From positions 1-53,613 of IMG/VR virus record IMGVR_UViG_3300009184_002810: 53,613 bases of DNA. The stretch is one strand, 5' to 3'. This document shows positions 39,955-47,762 of the stretch, piece after piece. Position 1 is the first letter of the stretch; every line of letters begins with the position of its first letter. The position numbers and the translations under genes are program-made. The notes under the pieces were generated by a model. It was not told the DNA's origin. It searched no databases and saw only the letters and a list, made by a program, of their open reading frames with translations. This DNA comes from a virus.

Positions 39955-41357
39955 ATTTGAATCGTTTTACAAAAGTTATAGAAATCTTCTAATTCAGGAA
40001 AAGTTTTAATAAAGTCTGTCCCTCTACGTTTATCATGTTCTTCAAAGAACTTATGAAAACTATACCTATTTTTCATCTGCTGATCTAGGTCTTGTGGTGC
40101 TATCATCCAATCGTAAATTCTCTCTACTTTCTGTACCTCTACATCAGCGTATCCTATATGACGTGTATCAAAGGAAGGTGCTGCAAGATAACTTACTAGC
40201 TTGGCTTGATCTAATACTAATTGGGAGAAATCATAAGGTAATATCTGTACTGTTTGATGTAGCGGATACCTTAAGTAAGAGGAGTCTAAGAATGTAGCTG
40301 AGTTCCAATATCTATCAGGACTAGCATACATTTCTTTTAGTTTGTAGACTTCTTCAATAAGTCTTCCGTAGTTGAATACGCTTAAAGCATTATATGTTAC
40401 CATAAATGTAACAACGACTCTAGGACATGCTGTTAAAATTTTATTAATGTTATCCCAAAATCTATTAAACTCTAACCCGGATCTAATATACTCAGCTTGT
40501 TCTCCCCAAGTATCGCAAGAAGTAAATACAACTAATTCCTCTACTCTACCTTCATCTTCAATACGCTTTATTTTTTCAATAAATTTATTAATCAACTCGT
40601 CAGGAGCTCCTAAGTTAGAGTTGATAGCTAACTTTAGCTTTTTATTTGGGTCTGGATGATCGATAATATAGTCTAATACCTTCCAGGTATCTTTTGCTAA
40701 TAAAGGCTCTCCTCCTGTAATCCTAAAAGTATGTAGGTCCTTATATAATTCAGGCCACCATTTCCAGAAAGCTTCAGTATAGGGATTATCTTCACTAGCT
40801 AAGATAGGCATTTTATCTTCTCTTGTCATCCAATCTGTAGAGTTAAAATTATCTAATGTCGGATATCCTCCAAACTTATTAATTTCTTCCATCCACTTAG
40901 TACTAAAAGAAGGTCCACAATATGAACACTTAAAGTTACACGTACTAGAAAAAGCAACTTCTACGTACTTAGGGTTATAATCTTCTCTCCAATCTGATTT
41001 AAAAATCTCCTCTTTAAACGGAAAGGACCAGGATTCAGCTGATTTAAAGACTCTATCGCTAAATAACTTAGAACTATCTTCTACATTCCAACAATAATCA
41101 CATTCTGCAGGTCTCTCTCCCATTAACATCTCTCTTCTACGTAATTTTTTATAACGAGTATTGTGTAGAGCAGAAGGATTTCTCTTAATCTCTTCTTTAG
41201 AAATTTTATGAGTAGTAGGGTGGTGACAGGAGTGGTTATGCCCGCTCTGCAGCTGTAAAGTTACTTGCGTCCATTTAGCTAGACACATTCCATGTCCTAC
41301 GCTATCAAGCTCTTTTTTAACATTCCTAAAGAATGGATTCTCTAATGCTGTTGACAT
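39951..41357 (-). CDS. Radical SAM protein with twitch/SPASM-like extra Cys, 468 aa
   Basis: TCNFKCSYCGPSF is the CX3CX2C iron-sulfur motif (C140, C144, C147). RITGGEPLLAKDTWKVLDYI is the GGE S-adenosylmethionine motif. Extra cysteines before the core, C25, C44, C86 and C89 (ECDYCW), resemble a reduced auxiliary cluster site seen in phage twitch-type radical SAM proteins. The family carries out radical chemistry on peptides, sugars or nucleotides. Neighbouring concanavalin and GT7 genes suggest a sugar or glycopeptide substrate; it could also mature a peptide. It ends 4 nt into the concanavalin-like gene. Confidence 0.82.
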   Translation of the reverse strand: MSTALENPFFRNVKKELDSVGHGMCLAKWTQVTLQLQSGHNHSCHHPTTHKISKEEIKRNPSALHNTRYKKLRRREMLMGERPAECDYCWNVEDSSKLFSDRVFKSAESWSFPFKEEIFKSDWREDYNPKYVEVAFSSTCNFKCSYCGPSFSTKWMEEINKFGGYPTLDNFNSTDWMTREDKMPILASEDNPYTEAFWKWWPELYKDLHTFRITGGEPLLAKDTWKVLDYIIDHPDPNKKLKLAINSNLGAPDELINKFIEKIKRIEDEGRVEELVVFTSCDTWGEQAEYIRSGLEFNRFWDNINKILTACPRVVVTFMVTYNALSVFNYGRLIEEVYKLKEMYASPDRYWNSATFLDSSYLRYPLHQTVQILPYDFSQLVLDQAKLVSYLAAPSFDTRHIGYADVEVQKVERIYDWMIAPQDLDQQMKNRYSFHKFFEEHDKRRGTDFIKTFPELEDFYNFCKTIQI

Positions 41358-41358
41358 A

Positions 41359-42792
41359 TTATAATATTACGTTTATCATGAAACAATTTTTTGCAATTTC
41401 TTCTTTACTTACTAAAGTATATTTTAAGGTATTCATACCGTCTTTTTTATGGTTTATCTTGCCTTGCTGCATTCCCATGATGTATCTAAACTCATTTCGT
41501 GCAGTAGTTTCTCCTTTAGCCCATTTTCCATCTACAAGCCCTTCATCTACATGCGGTAAACATTCCATTCTACCGGGAGTTCTATGCGGTACTATAGTAT
41601 AAGGAATTTTAATGTCTTCTTCAAACTTTTTACAGTTAAAAACTAAACTGTTATTACTATTACCGGATAGATCTTCTAGAGAATCTTCGCTATTGAGTTC
41701 GTAATCTAATATAAGACCTTCTACTTGATTGCTAAGGGAATCTAGTATTTCTTTTTGATCTAAACACCTATCCCATATCTTTACTTTAGCTATGTCTCCT
41801 TTAAAAAACTTTGCAGGATGCTCTTCATCTACTGATAAAGTTGTACCTAAGTAATAGTCTATATTATGATACTTTTTTAAACCTCCTTTGTAAGAGGCTG
41901 GAGAATCTACTCCTGTACCGTTAGATGCTTGAGACTCTATTCCGTTCATATAGACGTGAATCTTCTTCTCGTAAGAATCAACAGTAAATGTAACCCAGCT
42001 CCACTGATTCTCGTACCTTTTCATCCATTGGTAGATAGGTTTATTAAATAGGTCCCATAGCATTACTGTATAGGCTCTAGAATTATTATAGGAAATACCG
42101 TAATCGTATCCAGGTCTTCTGAATATAGGGTACTCAATAAATTGTTTATCTTCAGCGCCAATTAAGTAGATTGGCATTTTTTCTTGTTGGTGAAAAGACC
42201 TTACTAGTATAGAAACTGTATGGCTTTTTTGAGTAAGTAAATTTAGAGTATTACTTGAAGGTATCTTTACATATGAACTACGTCCATCGAATCTTAAAAA
42301 AGGCTTAGTTTCTTTATAATCTACGTACTTAATATCAGCGTACCCTTCTAATACACATCTCCAGAATAAGTCATCATCTTCCATACCCCAGTCCCAGTAA
42401 TCATTAGAGTATCCGTTAGTACGTTCTACTTGTTCTTTTGTGAATATAACTGCGCCGCCAAAGTAATCTTCGTACTTTAAATGGTAGTCTGTTTTTGAAA
42501 TATGAATAGCAATATGTCTTGGATTATCTTTTGGATAAGAATAATCACAATCATCGTCTAGAGGGATCATATCAATGTCATGCCATACAATGTAATCGCA
42601 TCCGTCTTTAAAAGCTTGTTCAGCTGCTACGTTTTTCATAGCACCTCTATTAAATAACTTATCGTCTACCTGATGTCCAAAGTACATAGCATACTCTATA
42701 CCTCTCTCTTCTAAAAATTTTCCTACTCGAGGTACAAATTCTTTGAGATGTTCTTCTCTGTTTCTATATGGTACACATACTCCTAATTTCAT
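41359..42792 (-). CDS. GT7-type galactosyltransferase interrupted by a LamG-like domain, copy 1, 477 aa
   Basis: Residues 1-155 follow beta-1,4-galactosyltransferases: VCVPYRNREEHLKEF, LFNRGAM (47-52), VWHDIDMIPLDDD (69-81) and YWDWGMEDDDLFWR (132-145). Residues 165-390 are a concanavalin-like domain (LRFDGRSSYVKIPSSN, KIHVYMNGIES, FKGDIAKVKIWDRCLD). Residues 400-477 return to the GT7 end, with RTPGRMECLPHVDEG, ARNEFRY and KDGMNTLKYTLV. So the lectin-like domain sits inside the catalytic domain. Metal contact would be through HDIDM and EDDD. It shares one base with copy 2. Confidence 0.72.
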   Translation of the reverse strand: MKLGVCVPYRNREEHLKEFVPRVGKFLEERGIEYAMYFGHQVDDKLFNRGAMKNVAAEQAFKDGCDYIVWHDIDMIPLDDDCDYSYPKDNPRHIAIHISKTDYHLKYEDYFGGAVIFTKEQVERTNGYSNDYWDWGMEDDDLFWRCVLEGYADIKYVDYKETKPFLRFDGRSSYVKIPSSNTLNLLTQKSHTVSILVRSFHQQEKMPIYLIGAEDKQFIEYPIFRRPGYDYGISYNNSRAYTVMLWDLFNKPIYQWMKRYENQWSWVTFTVDSYEKKIHVYMNGIESQASNGTGVDSPASYKGGLKKYHNIDYYLGTTLSVDEEHPAKFFKGDIAKVKIWDRCLDQKEILDSLSNQVEGLILDYELNSEDSLEDLSGNSNNSLVFNCKKFEEDIKIPYTIVPHRTPGRMECLPHVDEGLVDGKWAKGETTARNEFRYIMGMQQGKINHKKDGMNTLKYTLVSKEEIAKNCFMINVIL

Positions 42793-44087
42793 TATATTCC
42801 AACGTTTAAATGTATTATATTACCTTGATTAGCTTTACCGTGTATTTTATATTTTCCTAAAGTTGTTAGGCCGTCTATTTTTCTATCTCCGGAACCTGTT
42901 TGTATTTCATTATTATATCTTAATTGATTCCATCTACTATTATCATCTTGCCACCTACCATTATTAAACCCACAGTCTTTGTGTTCTAATTTTACCAGTT
43001 TACTATTTCGTCTAAATGGAATATATGAATAATAATTTATAAATGGTTTAAAGTAGTCAATATAGATATTAAAAAACTCTCCGTGATTTTCATTACTAGA
43101 AATATCAGTAAATTTATATTCATTAATATCATAGTTTTTGTAGTGTATTTTTATTTGATCATTTTGCTCTAATAAAAACTCATTTATACTGCCTTTAAAA
43201 AAATGTTTCTTTTCATCATCAGAACCTACTATTATACTTTCTTCTTTTGAATAATTGTATATACTATTTGATAGTTCGACACTACCTAAAATACCGTTTA
43301 CTGAAAAATTAACGATATTTTTTTCCTTGTTATATTCGATTAATATCTTATTATTTGATGCTGTTACAATATCCGAATGAAGATCATAATAATTACCTTT
43401 TTTATCAAATAACTGTAAATAAAATCTATTAAAAGAATTGTAAAATAATTTAAAATCGTAGCCTTTTATTGATAAAATAGGAAATATATCATATTGCAGA
43501 TTTTCATTATAAACAACTCTAGCCAAATTGATATCTAATTCTATTTTAAAACTTTTATTATAATTTACAATATTAGGAATTTTTGCGTAAGCATTGACTC
43601 CATTAAAAATAGGTAATTTTTGTTTAGTAAATGTATCACTTATAGTTTTTTTAAATGGTACATTTTTTTTTACACATCTATAACGTAAATCATCATCTTC
43701 AAATCCCCATCCCCAATATAAATTAGAAAACCCATTTATTTTTTCAAATATATCAGTAGGGAACATAGTCATTCCGCCAAAATAAGATTCAAATGGAATA
43801 TTATCAGTTGCTAAATGCACGGGTACATTTGAATACGAATAATCCACATCAACTGGTATCATGTCAATATCGTGGATTACTATATAATCACAATTTTCTT
43901 TTTGTGCTTCTATAAACCCAATGTTGCATAACATTCCTCTATTAAAAAGTTTAGCATTGTCTTGTTCGACGATGATAATTTTAAAATCCATATTTTTAGA
44001 TTCTAAATATTTTACTATACTTTTTTTAAACTCTTGCAAATGCTCATACCTGTTTCTGTATGGAACTATTACACCAAGTTTATGCAT
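42792..44087 (-). CDS. GT7-type galactosyltransferase interrupted by a LamG-like domain, copy 2, 431 aa
   Basis: It repeats the layout of copy 1: GVIVPYRNRYEHLQEF, KLFNRGMLCNIGFIE, VIHDIDMIPVDVD and YWGWGFEDDDLRYR, then a LamG-like block starting FNGVNAYAKIPNI and holding HFFKGSINEFLLE, then the GT7 end NQLRYNNEIQTGSGDRKIDG. The WGWGxEDDD motif is closer to classical GT7 than in copy 1. The DNA is clearly more AT-rich than the neighbours and the protein richer in Lys, Asn and Ile, suggesting separate acquisition. It overlaps the downstream gene by one base and the upstream small gene by 8 nt. Confidence 0.72.
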   Translation of the reverse strand: MHKLGVIVPYRNRYEHLQEFKKSIVKYLESKNMDFKIIIVEQDNAKLFNRGMLCNIGFIEAQKENCDYIVIHDIDMIPVDVDYSYSNVPVHLATDNIPFESYFGGMTMFPTDIFEKINGFSNLYWGWGFEDDDLRYRCVKKNVPFKKTISDTFTKQKLPIFNGVNAYAKIPNIVNYNKSFKIELDINLARVVYNENLQYDIFPILSIKGYDFKLFYNSFNRFYLQLFDKKGNYYDLHSDIVTASNNKILIEYNKEKNIVNFSVNGILGSVELSNSIYNYSKEESIIVGSDDEKKHFFKGSINEFLLEQNDQIKIHYKNYDINEYKFTDISSNENHGEFFNIYIDYFKPFINYYSYIPFRRNSKLVKLEHKDCGFNNGRWQDDNSRWNQLRYNNEIQTGSGDRKIDGLTTLGKYKIHGKANQGNIIHLNVGI

Positions 44088-44280
44088 TAGTTTTTTCTTT
44101 TGGTACTAACTTATGAAATTCAGACAAATAATACTGGATTCTATCACTCCATTCTTGTTTATCTACTTCTTCAAACCAAACTGTAAGAGCATCTACGCTG
44201 TTTGCAATTTTTTCTAACGCTTTTACTTTTCTTGTTTCAAGAAGTAATAAGTCGTTATCTGTTTCTTTTTTTGTACTCAT
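44080..44280 (-). CDS. Small helical protein, 66 aa, unknown
   Basis: The sequence is a charged helix (LLLLETRKVKALEKIANSVD, then WFEEVDKQEWSDRIQYYL) with a short basic end. No motif is recognised and no membrane segment is present. It overlaps the GT7 copy 2 start by 8 nt and follows the GT2-like gene by 10 nt, so it may be a partner of one of those transferases. Function cannot be assigned. Confidence 0.55.
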   Translation of the reverse strand: MSTKKETDNDLLLLETRKVKALEKIANSVDALTVWFEEVDKQEWSDRIQYYLSEFHKLVPKEKTNA

Positions 44281-44290
44281 ATTAATTGTA

Positions 44291-45130
44291 TTATATTGAA
44301 ATTATTAAGTTAAGTAATCTATCCCAGTTTTTATAGTCCCAAACTCCAACCTCTTCTATCATAAAACGAGGATCCGTTATGTCAATTTTAAACCTAGACT
44401 TTGCTAACTCTCTATACATTTTTCTATACTCTTCCGAGTATGCACTTTCTCTATTTGTATTTGCTACTGCTCTAATCCTGTCACCACAAGTAGCATCCCA
44501 TTTAAAATGGTTTACTATAACGTTAAATTTTCTATGAGGAGCAATTAGTGGATGGTTCCAACCTTGCCATTTCCAAGTTACATGTCCGTCTATCTTTGCA
44601 TAATGTTGTCCAGGAGTTAATTCTACATAACCTTTCATAATACAAATCTTATTTGGACATGCTCCTGATAAAGGATATCTAAAGAATCCTGCTAGAGGAA
44701 ATTGCTCAAAGATATCTTTTTCTGGTTGTAGTTCTGGAAACGTTCCACCTGGTCCTATTCTATCAACAAATCCTCCTCTTACTAAATCCCATCCATTTTC
44801 TTCACAGTCATGTATAATATATTCTAAAGATTCGGAGTATTCGTGAAACTCATCATCATCAGCAACAATCCACCAATCTTCAGGATGCTGATTTTTTATT
44901 TCATTGTACATGTTAGTTACAGTCTCCCAATTATACTTTTCAGCTGTACGTCTTAGAACTATTTTTGCTTTCGGAAACTCCTCTATTATTTTTTCTACTT
45001 CTTTAGAGAGCTCTTTATCGCTCCAATCGTAGACACCTACACAAATCTCATCTACTATATCAGAGTAGTAAGTTAAAAAATGCCAAAGTATATTTGTTCT
45101 AGATCCAACAACAGTTGCTAGTCTAATCAT
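44291..45130 (-). CDS. GT2-like glycosyltransferase, 279 aa
   Basis: The N-terminus is a GT-A fold (RLATVVGSRTNILWHFLTYY), with DEICVGVYDWSD as second strand and DWWIVADDDEFHEY as the DxD metal/nucleotide site near residue 90. Later IDGHVTWKWQGWNHPLIAPH and VNHFKWDATC provide His and Trp as possible acceptor-side residues. Length fits GT2 or DUF23/GT92-like enzymes. It overlaps the methyltransferase gene by 4 nt. No membrane segment is visible, in contrast to processive polymerising GT2 enzymes. Confidence 0.68.
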   Translation of the reverse strand: MIRLATVVGSRTNILWHFLTYYSDIVDEICVGVYDWSDKELSKEVEKIIEEFPKAKIVLRRTAEKYNWETVTNMYNEIKNQHPEDWWIVADDDEFHEYSESLEYIIHDCEENGWDLVRGGFVDRIGPGGTFPELQPEKDIFEQFPLAGFFRYPLSGACPNKICIMKGYVELTPGQHYAKIDGHVTWKWQGWNHPLIAPHRKFNVIVNHFKWDATCGDRIRAVANTNRESAYSEEYRKMYRELAKSRFKIDITDPRFMIEEVGVWDYKNWDRLLNLIISI

Positions 45131-45849
45131 TTCTTATTAATTATTGTAATACCAGTTGAAGACGGTTTATCCTTCAATATACGAAAATTAAATAGATTTA
45201 CCAAATTCCATTCGGGATTTTCTTGTAATTCTTTAACAAATTTTGCAGGTCCATCGAAAGAATGGTAATCTTTCTTAGCATCTTCGGAAATTATCAGGGA
45301 ATTAGAGTAATTTTCATCAGAATCATGTAGTATTACTACGCCTTTTGGGGCTAAAAGTTTCGAATACAATTCAAAATCAAGTTTTACCCCTTCGTAAGAG
45401 TGGTCTCCGTCGATAAACAACACGTCTATTTTAATATCTTGTGGAACAAAGAAGTTATAGTAGGCTTCCTCTGATGTAGACTTAATAAAGCGAGGTTGGA
45501 ATACACTACGGAAAAACGAAGTCTCCCTTTCAAGATCATTAGGTCCTCCAACACCGTTACAAGCATCTACTACATAGGTTACCCCTATATCTCCCCAGGA
45601 TATCCCAGGATCTCCCGTAAAAATCCCTTGTTCATGTAGGTCTTTACGTGCTTGAGTCATGATTCTCGGTATAAACCCGCCGCCAGACCCTATACATACA
45701 CAGTTTTTGGCTCGCATATGCTGAATTAGAGCATAAAGCACCAGTCCGTCTCCTAAATGTAGATCGGTTGCACCATGAGTCCACCTATAAGGAATAGGTT
45801 CGTCTAGGTTATTGGTAAGATGAGTCTTTAGATATTCATAATTAAACAT
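45127..45849 (-). CDS. Class I SAM-dependent methyltransferase-like protein, 240 aa
   Basis: CVCIGSGGGFIPRIMTQAR is a glycine-rich motif I, VTYVVDACNG a second strand, KIDVLFIDGDHSYEGVKLDF the conserved motif of the Methyltransf_24 group and KGVVILHDSDENY the last core strand. The family methylates sugars and small metabolites. The acidic residue after motif I is less standard, so cofactor contact may differ. It overlaps both neighbours (4 and 8 nt), among glycosyltransferases, so O-methylation of a glycan residue is the likely use. Confidence 0.72.
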   Translation of the reverse strand: MFNYEYLKTHLTNNLDEPIPYRWTHGATDLHLGDGLVLYALIQHMRAKNCVCIGSGGGFIPRIMTQARKDLHEQGIFTGDPGISWGDIGVTYVVDACNGVGGPNDLERETSFFRSVFQPRFIKSTSEEAYYNFFVPQDIKIDVLFIDGDHSYEGVKLDFELYSKLLAPKGVVILHDSDENYSNSLIISEDAKKDYHSFDGPAKFVKELQENPEWNLVNLFNFRILKDKPSSTGITIINKK

Positions 45850-46714
45850 AACCAGTTTCTAATAAGTTTAAAACATTTACACTTAAGTGCGGAAAGTACT
45901 TAAAGAACACTTCTAATACATTTTGCTTGCATTCTAAGTAGTATCCATCGCTATCATCAAAAGACCTTCTTTTATTAGGTCCGAAATGAGTTGCATAATC
46001 GTATTCATCCTTTTTATCAAATAATCCTAATCCGTTTTTAATCCATTGATCTTTCCAGCAGATTAAAGTTTCGTCAAATAGGAATTTATGACTTAAATTA
46101 CGGTGTTTAACCAGTTGCCACAGTAGTTTCTGCTCACAAAAGACCATATTAAGTCCGTTCACAGTTCCACCGTTCTTAGTCATGATCTCCATCCACTCTA
46201 AAGCTGTTTTTGCATACTCTGCTCTTAACTCTTCACTGTTTATATAAAGAAAAGCTACATTTATAGCTTTATCATCCCATTCATAGTTAGGAAGGTCCAT
46301 ATACTTCTTAATCTTGTAGGGTTCTAGGTAATGATTCTTAGTTATTTCCATAAAGTTACCTACAACGTCATATTTCCAGTAATCTTCCGGTATAAACTTT
46401 GTCTTAATGAATAAATCAAGGTCTAGGATAACAAATGGAGCTTCAATTTCATTAATTACCTTTAACTTTGAAGAAGCCCAAAAAGCGGTCTGATCAAACT
46501 CATACTTCTTCTTGTTAAGAACGTCTGTATTAACATTATCCCATAAGTCAAGTATACCCATGTTCTGGATAATAGCTTTGCTATGGTCGTCACAGTAAAG
46601 ATTTGTAGTATGTTCAGGATAAAAATGCTTCCAAGTAAGAACGGAAGTATAAAGGAATGCCTTTTCTAAATTAGAATAAAACTGTATGTGCTCGGCACAC
46701 CATATTACGTTCAT
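45842..46714 (-). CDS. DxD glycosyltransferase-like protein, 290 aa
   Basis: APFVILDLDLFIKTKF has the DxD-type motif in GT32/DUF6734-like enzymes. INVAFLYINSEELRAEYAKT and MVFCEQKLLWQL follow, as in that group, where Glu-Gln residues lie at the active centre. The final part THFGPNKR is a further shared element. The protein is cytosolic. It is the first gene of the 20-kb glycan operon, 12 nt downstream of a TATTTATT box and 20 nt from the structural gene upstream, so the operon probably starts here. Confidence 0.65.
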   Translation of the reverse strand: MNVIWCAEHIQFYSNLEKAFLYTSVLTWKHFYPEHTTNLYCDDHSKAIIQNMGILDLWDNVNTDVLNKKKYEFDQTAFWASSKLKVINEIEAPFVILDLDLFIKTKFIPEDYWKYDVVGNFMEITKNHYLEPYKIKKYMDLPNYEWDDKAINVAFLYINSEELRAEYAKTALEWMEIMTKNGGTVNGLNMVFCEQKLLWQLVKHRNLSHKFLFDETLICWKDQWIKNGLGLFDKKDEYDYATHFGPNKRRSFDDSDGYYLECKQNVLEVFFKYFPHLSVNVLNLLETGYV

Positions 46715-46726
46715 AACTGATTTATT

Positions 46727-46734
46727 AATAAATA
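46727..46734 (-). promoter_or_regulatory. TATTTATT promoter-like box at the head of the glycan operon
   Basis: The box lies only 12 nt before the ATG at 46714, inside the 20-nt gap that follows the fiber cluster. Because nearly all genes down to 26.8 kb overlap or abut, this may serve about 20 kb of coding sequence. Confidence 0.5.
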
Positions 46735-47226
46735 TTAAGAGAACACAGCATAAATCGTTGTATAACTTTCAGCATCAGTTGTATTGAAGTTGTAAGTGTA
46801 CACGATTGGAGATGCTGCAGTACCGTAAGGTTGGTTAGCACCCGATGTTGTTCCTCCGGTCAAGATTGGAGTTACTCCACCTGAAGTAGTTGCCCATCTT
46901 CTAAAATAGAAAGGGTAAATTGAAGTAGCTACGATAGTAATATAAGCATATGCTTTTGAGATTACAAATACGCCTGTACCTGCGCCTTGTCCGCTAGCTG
47001 AAAAAGGATATGTAATAGATACTGTTCCTTGTGCTACGTTACTACTCTGTACTATAACTTGAAATAAGCTAGTACTTTGTAACATAGTATTCATAGATGC
47101 TGCACCTGTATTATAGAGAGGGAAAGTTTTACCTCCTACAGTACGTAGAGATTTTGGCGAAGCTCCTACATAGGTAGCAGCCTGATTTAAAGAAACGTTA
47201 GTCGCTCCGAAAGTACTTATGCCCAT
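46735..47226 (-). CDS. Putative virion surface/adhesin protein, 163 aa
   Basis: The protein is rich in Thr, Ser, Gly, Ala and Tyr, with short beta-like segments (YAYITIVATSIYPFYFRRWA), and has no Cys. This fits a surface or fiber-associated virion protein. No family is recognised. It shares one base with the upstream 177-aa gene and ends the fiber cluster before the glycan operon. A fiber tip, spike or decoration function is a context guess. Confidence 0.55.
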   Translation of the reverse strand: MGISTFGATNVSLNQAATYVGASPKSLRTVGGKTFPLYNTGAASMNTMLQSTSLFQVIVQSSNVAQGTVSITYPFSASGQGAGTGVFVISKAYAYITIVATSIYPFYFRRWATTSGGVTPILTGGTTSGANQPYGTAASPIVYTYNFNTTDAESYTTIYAVFS

Positions 47227-47759
47227 TAGTCGTCTATTATGTTTTCGTCTCCAAATATTGCTCCAAACTCTCTTTTAATCTGCTCGTAAGCAAAAGAGTA
47301 AATATTACCGCTGTTCTTATTAATGTCTATCTTCTGCTTTACTATTGTTTGAGTACCTGTTTGAACAATTTTCTTAGCTTCAGTCTGTTTTTCTCTTTCT
47401 ACTATATTACCGTCTTCGTCGAAATCGTAATACTTACTTATTTTAGTCTCAGTTACTTCTTCAAATACCGGTATCTCTACTTCTTCATCTTTAACAAGAG
47501 GTATTTCAAAATAGGTAGGATACTGTATTTCTTGATCGTTATATACAAGACTCACTCCTATAATTTGAGATGGATGTGGATTAACCTCTCCAAAGTATAT
47601 CGGAAAAGTTTCTAAAGCTGCTTGTCTGCTAGGATACATTGCAATAGTTGTATGTAATAATCCGTAGAACATATCTACTATGTACATTTCAATTCTTACA
47701 TAAGCCTCGGTTAAGAGGCCTTGGTTTGTCTCCAAGGGCTGCTTTACAATAAATCCCAT
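47226..47759 (-). CDS. Putative fiber-cluster structural protein, 177 aa
   Basis: The N-terminal part reads like beta strands with a helix (YVRIEMYIVDMFYGLLHTTI). The middle has an acidic stretch (EIPLVKDEEVEIPVFEEVTE), and a Lys/Gln/Thr-rich region follows. No known domain can be named. It follows the S74 fiber gene by 3 nt and shares one base with the adhesin-like gene, so it belongs to the fiber cluster. A fiber connector or assembly factor is possible. Confidence 0.55.
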   Translation of the reverse strand: MGFIVKQPLETNQGLLTEAYVRIEMYIVDMFYGLLHTTIAMYPSRQAALETFPIYFGEVNPHPSQIIGVSLVYNDQEIQYPTYFEIPLVKDEEVEIPVFEEVTETKISKYYDFDEDGNIVEREKQTEAKKIVQTGTQTIVKQKIDINKNSGNIYSFAYEQIKREFGAIFGDENIIDD

Positions 47760-47762
47760 AAC

